Of a DNA stretch of 64,000 nucleotides, positions 44,886 to 56,900 are shown piece after piece. A program made the position numbers and the translations under genes. Positions within the stretch are counted from its first letter, which is position 1; each line of letters opens with the position of its first letter. Under the pieces are notes generated by a model that did no database searches, was not told the origin of the DNA, and saw only the letters and a program-made list of their open reading frames with translations. This DNA is from Triplophysa rosa (Eukaryota > Chordata > Actinopteri > Cypriniformes > Nemacheilidae), in the NCBI RefSeq assembly GCF_024868665.1, contig NC_079890.1, forward strand, positions 37,310,504-37,374,503, given 5' to 3'.

Positions 44886-47800
44886 GACATATAGACAAAA
44901 TATATCAAAGGCGCTAAGATGTCCCCATCTAAATAAATTTACAAAAGTGATTTTATCTCCATAGAAAGCACATTAAATGTAAGTAAAATGTCTACTTTAT
45001 GTTAACGTTTTTGGAGAATAAAATGTCAAAATTTGGTTGAAATAAAGTCAGTGTAATACAATATCTATGTACAAATTCATACAAAATGCGTATTCTGACT
45101 TGTACATATTAAAATTAACATTTTATTGTGCTTTAAATGAGTAAAAATTCTTATTGACAAATGGGCAAAACCTTTAGGATAGTGGCAAATTTAAAAAAAT
45201 GTAAAATTATAACTAATTAGCAGTTGTGGTGAAAGTAATTAGTCTTTTAATATGTCATAAATGAACATAAAGATTGTTTCACTGAATGACAGGGAAAATC
45301 AGGGAAAAATGTTTTGATTTTGATATTTATTTTTTGCTCAGAAAAACAAAAACAAAAATGCAATTAAATTAAACAGAAAACATTTTCATTTTATTTCACA
45401 ACAACAATTTAAAGCAGTATTACACTTATTATTTTAATGCTTGAACCCTTTTTCGTCTTTGACCCATATATATGTATACAGTATATAGTGTATATATATA
45501 TGAAGAGTTTGTTTCCAAAATGAAATAACTCCGTTTATAAAATCTTTCATGTTTTTTATTATGTTATCATGTTTTTATTGTGTTAGTTAGCTGTATTTTT
45601 TGAGTTATTTGGCTTAAATCAAAACAAACCCACTGCAGTTTGATTGATTTTAATTGGAACACACAATAAATAAACACAATTTTTGAAAAAATTGGATCTG
45701 ATGGCACCGACTTATCTCATTTTGGAATTAAACTCTTAAATGTAAATAAATGCTAATATAATTTTTTTTACATTTTGTAAAAATATTGTTAGCAGTTCAC
45801 AGAATGAAACAAAAACGACAATTTTACCTAAACACATACTGTGTCTATATATAGTAAATTTTAAAATGGTCCATTATTTTTTTCCGCAGCGAAGGAGGGA
45901 CGACTTGTAAGAATCGTAACAAACTCATAGACTATAAAACTAAATATTAACAGGAGCCCATGGACATCTGTACGATCAGTTCCCGATATTTTAGATGAGA
46001 AATGAATCGTCGATTTTCATGCTCTGAGGCGAACAAGCTTCAGGCTTCATTGGTAGTCTTGTCTGCAAGCTCTTAGTATTCAGCCCAGCGTCTGGAAATA
46101 CTGGGGCTTCAGTAAGCATACGTTTCTTCAGAATGCTAAATGAGTTTTGCATTGACAGAGGAACGGATCAAGGCTGAGGGGTATTAGCCAGGTGTGCTGC
46201 CAATGGAGAGATTTAGCCACATCTTAAAGTTTTATACTGAGACGTATATCTGCTGCTATATATCACACACATCTGTTATAGGACAGCTTTCACGTGAGGG
46301 GGCGAATTTGACAGATTTGACTGGGTTTGGGTTTTTGATTTTAGTAGTTTCGTGGTACTTTGTCTCTGAATAATTATGTGAAGAAGGATGTTTTAACGTC
46401 AGAAGGTTTATGGAGGTGATAGTTTTTGGAAAGCCTGTTAGTTTATCGTTTCATTTTGACAGCTTTGCCTTTGCCTCCTTTGTTGTTGCATTTACACTCC
46501 AATATGTCGATACGTTCACTGACGTTCTTCAGTAAGCTTTCAATATTTTAGTGCTGTATGGGTGGCTGTATGTATCGGAATGAAAGTAAACAAAAGTCAG
46601 TTTTCGAGTAAATTTTCATTAATAAAAGGGAATATGTTTAAGAAACAGTTCTCGGACTGTTACACGCTTATAGTCATATACTAAACATCCATCAGTTTAC
46701 CAAAACGTAAACTCTTCAAACATCTCTGTTGATAGAATCAAAAGAAATATAGGCGTATATGTTAAAAATCTAAACAAAAATCTGAAATGTTGCTGTAAAA
46801 ATAAACTGAAACCATTTTGAGTGGAGGCAGTAAAATTATTAAATGGAAATAAATAACAAAACTAAAACTAGAACTAAAATAAAATTTTTTAAACCTACAG
46901 TATATAGAAGTAAATAAACAATAAAATTATGAAAGCACATTTGCTAAAATAAAAAATCAACATAAAAATGCAAATTCGAAACTATAAAACTACAATAAAA
47001 CTAAAAAAACTCTAGACGGTTTCATCAGACGCATGCTCCGACCCGAAGTTAACTGCCGTCTGTGTTGTTGATCGGTCTGGCTAGTGGTATAACTATTTAT
47101 ATTTTATTTATATGAATATTATTTATTACTATTTTATTGTATAATAATTGTATTAAATACACAATTTGTTGGGTTTTATTGTATATTAATTCTATTTTAT
47201 AAACATTTTGTTGAATGGGTCGTGTACCTTTGTCGCATTTAAGTTTAGCCAAGTAACGATTCTTCTACTGGTAAGACAAAATAATAATTTTTAAAATTAT
47301 AATAAATAATAAAAATAATAAAAAAAAAATTTAACTTGCGAGCTAGTTGTTTTTTCTTTTGCTTGTCATCAGAAATAATCTACAGGGACTCTATTCTTTG
47401 AGAATGTGTACCGGAAGTTACGTTTGGGCCACAAAAGCGTGCACGCGCAGTAACGTTTGTTTATGTTGTTGCTTTGAAACCGTCTATAATAACTCGTGCT
47501 GGTGCTGTGTGTCTTGTAGTTATGGCGACGCAGTGATGGAGCTGGACCACAGCATCGGACAGATTCTGTCCCGGCTGGTCAGTCTTGGAATCGATAACAA
47601 CACGATGGTGTTCTTCAGCTCAGATAATGGGGCAGCGGTGATGTCCGGACCACTTGAAAGTATGAAAACACTTCAACTCCAAATATTAACACTTATAGAA
47701 CAGTCACAGATTTTTTTTATGACCGTTTAACAGCCAAAGATCTGAGTTTGTCTTTTGTCTTCATCCTCAGGTGGCAGTAACGGCCCGTTCCTTTGTGGGA

Positions 47801-50800
47801 AGCAAACTACGTTTGAGGGTGGCATGAGAGAACCAGCCATTGCCTGGTGGCCTGGCAGGATCCCGGCTGGCACAGTAAGAATCAGGCCGTTAAAGAGACA
47901 ATTCAGTCTTTTTTTATTCACCCTCATGTCATTGCAAACCTCTATGACTTTCTGTATTTTGCAGAACACAAAAGAAGATATTTTAAGAAATGTCTCAGTG
48001 GTTTTCTGTCCATACAATGGAAGTCAATGGGGTCCAATGTTGTTTGGTTACCAACGTTCTTCCAAATATCTTCTTCTGTGTTTTGTGCCTAAGAAATAGT
48101 GTCAACTGCTTTATAACTGTCTCTTCCTCAAAATTAAAATAATCTGTAAGGGAATCGAAAGTCTGAATTCTTGCATTCCTTATGGTTCCTTTACCCGCTC
48201 TCTCTGTTTCATCCCTGGAACGTCTGCGTGTTATTTTTTGCCATGGAAGACGCCCCTTTTCCTGATCCACGGAAGAGCGGGCGCTCGGCAAATGACTTTT
48301 AATTGTATTAGGGGCAGCTGTGACGGGGGCTGCGGCGTGGGGGATTTCTGGAGGAGGGAGTCGAGCTAAGCCTGCCCCCGGCTCATATCTGAGGGGTGTG
48401 CGGGGTCCTGATAGCGCGAGGGAGAGGGATTGGGAACGTCTTAAGCGGCTAATCTGTTTGTGTGTTTGCTGAGGTTGGATTGAGCTGTAATGAGGGCTTC
48501 TGTATCTGAATATGCCAGGCGTGCTGGATAAAGGACAGAAAGGGAGACTGGAGAGGAGTGCTGGGGTATGTGGCTGGGACGGAAGCCGCTTTGCTGCCAG
48601 GTGCCTGGCCGGTGCCAGAGCAGCGCTGCTTGGAATTTGCAGGTGTTTCACACTGTTCATGTTTGTTTTACGGCTGCAGGCTGGATTTAGCCAGTCCTTT
48701 ATGTGGGGCTGGCGATACGGCTATCTGCTCTTTCTCCCGCGGGATGCATTGATAGCAGTATTTTCCCGTTTAACCGTCCTCCTCTTTGAAAATGCTTGAA
48801 AGAACATCGGATCATATCATTAAAAATAATTCTCACAATCTTATGAAATAAGTTTGATGCATTTAAACGAATACTGCAACATTGACTACGCAAGACTTTC
48901 TCCCTAGTTTATAATTTTGTGATTGAAGGATGGTGGTGATGTAAGGAATGAACACAACGTATGACACTATGAAGATGTTTAAGTGTGGCCGTCATCTTTT
49001 CCAACACCCAGTTTTAGGTTTTTTGCTCTGCCATTGTGAAGCAACAGTTTGAGGTTTGATCAGACAAAAATTTAACCATTTTTTAAACCAGATTTTTTTT
49101 TTGTTTTGTTTCTTGTCTTAAGTTCAAAGTGAGGTTGGAAAATGGTTCTGCAAAACAATTTTTGCTGTTTTGTCTATAAAACCTTTAATAGCATTCTTAG
49201 TAAATCTAAAAACTTTACATTGAGGTTGTATTTGTAGTAAATGCATTAGCTAACATGAACTAACAATGAACAAAGTCGTTTTACAGCATTTTCTAATCTT
49301 TATTAATCTTATTACAAATAAAATTGTTTGTTTTTCATTCATGTTAGTTGATTTCAGTGCTCGGAATGAATCATGTCTCATGATGGGTCCCCACCATGAG
49401 ATGTTTTATTTTGGGGGAGGGCGGGGGGGCAGGACCAAAAAATCAGAAAACTTATTTTAAAATAAAAATAATAATAATTACAAAAGTAATTAAAATAAAA
49501 TAATAGAAAATATAAAACAATTCTAAATATATTATTGGTATGTCTCTTTACACTCAAATAGCCCACCTTGTTGAAAGTCAACTACGATGCAATAGACTTA
49601 TTGTAAATAATTCATTCACAATATTTACCGTATCTTATCTGCTCCGATTTTAATTTTGTAATTATTAAAAATATATCTGAAGGACCCCCTATTTTTTACC
49701 ACCTAATGCCTTATGGGGGATCCCGGACCCCCTCGTTTTAACTCATGTTAACTTATGTTTGTTGTTAAATTTTGTGTTAGTAAAAATTAAAATGAATACG
49801 ACAAAGATTAAAAATGGTCTAGAAATATTTTTTATTGTTAGTTCATGGTACCTAATGTAGTTCACAAATGCAACCTTATAAAAATGAAATGATGAAATGT
49901 CGGACATGACTTCTTTAATAGGTATTATGTGATTTTTAATATTCTGATCTTTTAATATGACGTCAGTCGTTCTGTTCTTTTGATGTTTTTAATAACTTTA
50001 ATATCCTGAAGGTTTTGATCATGTTTTGGCAGTGAAGTCGTCATTTTTTTCCATGACGAGAGCTGTAGTTTGATCCAAAGCTCCGTTCATGTGCAGGAAT
50101 GAGAAGCTGCGTCACTCTTAATGTTCTCATCCCAACCCCGCTGCTGTTTATCAGTGTGAAGACACATTAGCTTTTATCAGACGGATGGAAACATCCTCAG
50201 CTGTTTTAGTTCAATCCTTTTCAATGCTCGGAGCCACAAAATATATGATGTGTACAGGCCACATCCATATGAAATCTTATTTAAATATGTTTTTTTAGTT
50301 TTCATGGTCAGATAGAAATGTATAATTCAGCACGTGATGCTTATGTAACTTCATGTAACTTTATCCAAATGCATTTATTTTCACTCTGTCTCGTGAATTT
50401 CTTCGTCCTCTCTTTACACACCAAGAGATGCTTTCAGTTGGATCATTACCGTATCAACCGACGTAGATGTCCCTGATATTCACCAAACTGTTCCGATTCG
50501 ACACATTTGCAAAATAACAGTGTGAACAGTCACAGCCAAAGATCAGATCTGAAAAGCAAATGTGTGCAGTGTGAGCAAAGCATCAGACTGCGCTGTCTGC
50601 GCAGATAACTGCAGACACAGAGAAACAGGCGAAAGTGAAAACGAATTTGAGATAAAGAAGTATTCACTCCCTTTTCCCCAGCCTGCCGTTTTGTGCGTTG
50701 GTTGGATAAGAGCAGCTGGTGGTTGTGGCTAGTTACCTTTATTAATTGTTCGCTTTGATTTCTGCGTTCCCGTGTGTATATGTATGTATGCTCGGCGCGC

Positions 50801-50877
50801 GTGTGTGTGAAGTCTCAGTTGGGAGATAATGGAATGTACTGGCTGTCTGAATTCTAGAAAGATGAAGTAGGCGGTGT

Positions 50878-50935
<58 letters not shown>

Positions 50936-53900
50936 GCATGCGTGTGTGTGTGTGTGTGCGTGTGCATGTGCGTGTGCGCGTGTTTGTGTGTGTTCACAGC
51001 AAAGCCAGCTGCTCGGAGCTGATAGCGCTATCTGATTGTGAGCGTGCCGTCTCCCTCAAAGGGCCGCTCAGGAGAGAATAGAATGGAAGATCAAGGATGA
51101 CAGCGAAAAAATGGCATTTTATCGGAAAATAGTTCAAAGTTTATAAATAAAATAAAGCTTTTTTTGCAGCAGGACTGGGGAGGACAGATAAAGCAGCGGT
51201 TTTCTCTCTCGCGCCGTCTTTTCTCTTCTTCATTTACAGAGATGTTAGTGAGGTTTGTAATAAACCTGCGAGCACAGATTAGAGCAGCACGTCATCTGGC
51301 TTCTGCCCTCACCGCTGAAGGATGCTTCTGCATACGTGTCTACTGTGTGTTTATATGTGTGTGTGTGTGTGTGTGTAGTGAAATAAGATGCAGATTTGTG
51401 AATCACAGACTACACTTAAGAAGTCAATCTGTAGGCAATAACATATCAGCCGGCATTTGGTCGCTTTGACAAGTCTGAAAAATCAAAATGTTTGTTCTCA
51501 TTTACACCAAATCTTTAAGCGTTCAGTGGGAAATATGGTTTTTACGAGTGGGAACTTGGAATAGAAGATACAAGTTGTGACGTGATGCGGGACGTGTAGA
51601 TTTCCAACGTGATGCATGATTTCGCAAAGTTGATTCAGTTTTGCATGTTCTTTTTCGATCATTTTAAAAGTATGATGTGGAAACTAAACATGTTTTAATC
51701 CTAATTGATGTATGTGATTAAAAAGCAAAAAATAATAATAAAATGGATTCCCATGATTTTTGTAATAGGTTACCTGTCTGGGCACTTCATAGTTAATCTT
51801 GTTTACACCAGCATTGGGTCGAAAAGGGACAAACCCAGCCATATTTGTCCCAACAATGGGTTAAAACAACCCAGCATAAGTAACAATCCAGTTAAAATAA
51901 CCCAGCATTTTTTAAGAGCGCATCACAAAGTTTTCATTCACAGTATAACTTGATGTGGCATAAATGCATTATTCATGAAATCCACAGGAAAACTGTTTGC
52001 GTTTCTTTCTTTATTAAGAACGGATCAGAAAGTTCATTCATAAATTGATCCGTTCTTTGAATATTGTCATTGCGCATTTTATTGGTATTCTTTATTGGTT
52101 GCCGTTGCATTAGCTGCTGACATGTAAAATAATTGCCACAAATTATCTACTTTAATTAAAAAAAAAACATTAAATGGATGAAGTCAAAAAAGGACAGCTA
52201 GATTTTGAATAAAGGCAATAAAGAATGGCAATAAAAATATTTAAAACAGCCCAAATTTACAAAGAACTCAATATCTGTATTAATTTACTGATTCATTCAA
52301 AACTGAAAACGGGAAATGTTCAGCAAGTCTGTTTAATATGCATAATAAAGTTCACATTATGCTATTGTTTTTATCAAAGTTTTATTTATAAACTTTGAAC
52401 TATTTTCCGATAAAATGTGGGCAGTTGTGGCCTAATGGTTAGAGAGTTGGACTCGTGATCAGAAGGTTGCCGGTTCGATTCCCAGGGCCGGCGGGTAACA
52501 ACTGAGGTGCCCTTGAGCAAGGCACCTTACCCCTACTTGCTCCCCGGGCGCTGCAGTGATAGCTGCCCACTGCTCCGGGGGTACGTGTGTTCACTACTCT
52601 CTGGATGGGTTAAATGCAGAGGTCACATTTCGTTGCCTTGTACTTGTACATGTGCAATGACAATAAATTGAATCTAAATCTAAAAATCTAAAAAAATTAT
52701 GCTATTGTTTTACAGATCGTTGCTGTCTTTCTGAAAACACTGTACTTTTTAAATGATTAAATACTTGTGAAAGTTGACAAGCACTTTTTAATACTTTTTA
52801 TTGGTTAGACATTTGCAAAAAAGAAAAATCACATAATTTGGAGATACGAGGTTTCAGAAGGACCGCAGCGATCTCCGAATAGTTTTACTTTGCTTTATTA
52901 CATCCGCACAGACCCTCCCAAAACCAGCGTGGTTCGAGCACTTGATTCACTCGTGATTCACTCTTCACTTGTTGTGATTGATTTATCTTAAGTTTTGTAA
53001 CCTGCCATGTCACCCACATCTGTAGACATCTTCTGTCTCTTGTCATTCACTTTGCTTCTACAGGTGAGTGCTCAGTTGGGCAGCGTGATGGATCTCTTCA
53101 CCACGAGTCTCGCTGTGGCCGGTCTTGTCCCACCTGATGATCGCATCATTGATGGAATAGATCTTAGTCCCGTCCTCTTCAACAACTCACTCGTGAACCG
53201 GTAACTTGCATTTTATTTCTACAGCACATTTCACAATGTCAATTATTGCAAAGCACCTTTACAGAAAATGTATGAGAATAAAAAAATGAAAATGATATAG
53301 CAGTTAATTAGAAATATAAAAACTAACAGACAGGAAAACCCATTAAATATGAAATGTTGTCATGTAGTAATAAATTGAGCGATGGCGAAGAGTGATGAAT
53401 TCCATAAGGTGCTATAAATATAAAGGTTTAATTCAAGCTCAACTTGGCAGGGCGGTCGTCTTCTGTCTAAACATTGTGAATATATTCAGTGCTGGATAAC
53501 CTGTTTAAGTCATATTACATTATTAATATTTTACATATCACACCAAGACATTGATTTGACATATATTCAAATAAGAACTACGATATCTATTATGCCTGTT
53601 TCGTAAGCAGCGCGTAGGAAGAGCAGTGTTTCCCATAGGATTTTGACAGACTTGTGGCACTGGTGACGTCACAAACTAATTAGCATATTTGTGACGTCAT
53701 CACGTCGTGTTCGTGTTAGCACTTTTTTTGACAAGAAAAAGTTGACAAAAGCGCTTTAAGTAAAAAAACGCTCGCAGCGTTTGGTTACAAATAGCAGCCG
53801 AACGCCATGACTTCGCACACGAAGGCAGCCCAGAGAAACATAGGCAGCGTAACGGAAGTCTATTTGAATTATAAACAGAGAGCGTCTTGCAATAACTAAT

Positions 53901-56900
53901 CACATATTTAAAAGCTTCGACTACAATACTAATTTCTCGATAGAAATGCAATCAGACGTTGTTGAAAGTGAAAATTAAACTTACATTTATACAAAACTAT
54001 CCTCCAACGGGCGTTTCGGCCGCCATTTTATTTTTTCGAGCTTGAGCCTCCTCGACCAATCACGTTCCTCTTATGTTGTTATGGAAACGACAGGTCTCTG
54101 TCATTGGTTAGCTGTGAAAAAGGAGCTTGACATAGGGCGTTTTTTTTTTTCAGAAATGCTGAATTTTTTCAACCTCAAAAGACACTCTGAGCTGCGGAAA
54201 AAGACGCCGGCGCTTAAAAAAGCGCTCAGGACGTTTTTTGAAAACTCTGTTTACTCCATAGGATTATAATGTAAAACAGACGCTAGCAGCTTCAAAAAAC
54301 AAGTCAAGTCTGAACATGGCTGTATTTTACAACGGGATGCCACCAGCAGTCACTTTAACCGCTGCTAAAATTCTGATTTATAAACGCAACATCATCGGAC
54401 AAAATCACAATACAGTACATCTACATCTACACAGTATGAATGCTCTCACCTGTTAACATGTGCACCGAAAAAATACGTGCTGCTTACGCGTGCGGTGTGA
54501 AACGGGCGTTAGGGGTGTAACAATATCAAAGTATCGCGTATCGCGATAAAGAAAACATTAAGATATGTATAGAAAAGCTATGGCAGTATTGAAAATTTTA
54601 TGTTAAAATTCTGTTTTATTTTTCTGTGACGGAACAATTCCGTTTTATTGGTTTACATAAAGCTGGTTGAATTAAACCTTGAATGTTGTCAATTAACAAA
54701 TAACAAACGTTAGAAAAATCTGTCATTTGAGTGTACGTTTCTTGTTTTTAATTTGTTCAAATATAGTGATGCAATCGCAATTGTAATCCAGTATCGTATC
54801 AAATCATGAGCTGAGCGTATCGTTACACCCCTAATATCTGTAGTATCACATTGCCCAGCTTTCTATTTAGTTGTTTGTTTATTCATAGAAATGTGCAAGG
54901 GTTACTTAGCGTTTGCATTAAAATATAAAAAATAAATCTTAAAAGTGATTGGCTCATAATGCATCCTCAATGTGCATTAATACATCTAACTTCGCAGTTG
55001 ACATGCAGTGTGTTTACAGGACTAATATTGTGCTACGTCATGGCCTTGCGTTCAAAGCCCTCCACCTAAGACATAATGCACGTGAACCAGAGTATGACTT
55101 AACACAACATTCCCATTTCACACCCATCAGGCCCATCTTCTATTACCGTGGCAACCAGTTGATGGCAGTGCGGGTCGGTCAGTACAAAGCTCACTACTGG
55201 ACCTGGAGCAACTCGTGGGAGGAATTTAACAAGGTCAGTGAGACTAAAATGCTCAAAGAGTTTAACCGCCATCCCATCCTGCACTGTTTGTGTATCCGTG
55301 CCACAATCAAGTCATTTACACAGACAATAAAACATTTGAGGTTTTGGGAGCAAACGCTATTCACATTTTCCTGTGATAACAATCTCGACAGTGTCTTACA
55401 GTGCCTCTCCATACAGCGGACGCAGCATTCCGCAAATGCACATTAGCACGTTAATGTTATCTCAAAAACAATGCCTTATCATATTGACTCGAAGATCAGG
55501 CAGTAATGAATATTAATGACGCTAATGGAGCAGGGCCACTTCTGCGAACACGCTTCATCTATTAGCGCGCAATCCCTCATCCTGCGAGCTGCGTTCTCTG
55601 CCGAGCCCTCGGGACGCGTCTCGCTGTGTCTCGTGCACACTACGTACGCTTTGTTTCCCATTTAAGTCACGACCCCCGTTCGCCGTCGGCTTCTTCTTCA
55701 AATGCTAGGGTTTGTTTTATGCCCCATCGGACGCTTAAATTGCTCCGTCCTGGATGGGCTCTGAATCAATAGCAGCCCCCTTTATCAGCTCATGTGAACT
55801 GAAGTGGAACTTCACGAATAATGGCGGCTGATTGCTTGCGAGCTGCCAATCGATTGCCGTTCGCTCCGAGGATGGAGAAGGCTGGAAGCTGAGGTCCGGT
55901 CCTGACGGTTAATGTGTTTTCGGGAGGTCTCACCTGGCGCTTTTGAGTCACGCACACATTTAGAGGTGCTCAGGGTCTCTCTGCCAGGTCAATGCATCTT
56001 TAATTTCAAAGGCGACGGCGCTGAAATTGATTTGGACGGTTGTTAGGAGTGACGTCAGAGATTCGGCGTTAAACATTTCGCAGGTATTTTGGCAGCCATC
56101 CACGCCGCTCTCAAAAACAAGGCGCTTTTGACCTCTGGTTTGTTGTCTGTTAAAATCGCTCGAAATGATGGCTTAATAGTATCGGTCACTCGGGTGAGTT
56201 CCTCTTGAAAGCCGCGCGGATCGGCGAAGTGTGAAATGAGAAATTTCACAGTGTAAGTGCTCTGCATCCGACCGTCCTCAACGGCACGCTTTCCAGAAAT
56301 AATGTGAAGTATTTTAGTGCGTGTTACCTCACCTGGATGTTAAGTTTCTTCTCTTAAATTACACGTCTCAGTGGTTTCATAATGCTTAATGATTAAAATG
56401 CTGAGCTTTGATTGACAGCTGAGGGGCGTGGCTTAGTGTTCTTGTAAATCAGGGTTTGAAACGTGGTGGGGAAATATCAGTATGCGGTATATACTGTAAG
56501 ATATTGTAGTTTTGTATTTACTTTGAGCAATTAAAAATTAGTTAAAATAATTAAAAAACTAAATATAAATTAATTCATTAAATTAAAAATGAATGAAAAT
56601 TCTTTAACAAATACACAAGCTTCTCATTTCTGCTTTTGTAAACCTCTTATATCTTTGCCCCATAGGCTTCTATTGTATTTTGTTGGAGTTGTTTTAGTTT
56701 TTTTTTTTCAATTTACAGTAGTTGAATTAAAGGGACAGTTCACCCAAAAATGAAAGTTCTGTCATCATTTACTCACCTTCGAGTTGTTCCAAATCTGTAT
56801 AAATGTCTTTGTTCTGATGAACACAGAGAAAGATATTTGGAAGAATGCTTATAACCAGACAGATTTTGCCCCCCATTGACTCCCATAGTAGGAAAAAATA

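Noticed and set aside
47995..48660. Minus-strand open frame of 221 codons in galns intron 9
   Set aside because: Begins in a GC-rich intron segment and runs into MITE sequence, with repeat-derived residues and no domain similarity.
52417..52500. tRNA-like head with good B box
   Set aside because: Part of a SINE with an AATCT tail and target duplication; a second copy exists at 2957-3220.
53064..53069. GTGAGT at the start of galns exon 10 read as a donor site
   Set aside because: The preceding CTTCTACAG acceptor and the [15 protein letters not shown] frame, continuous with exon 9, show these are exonic bases.
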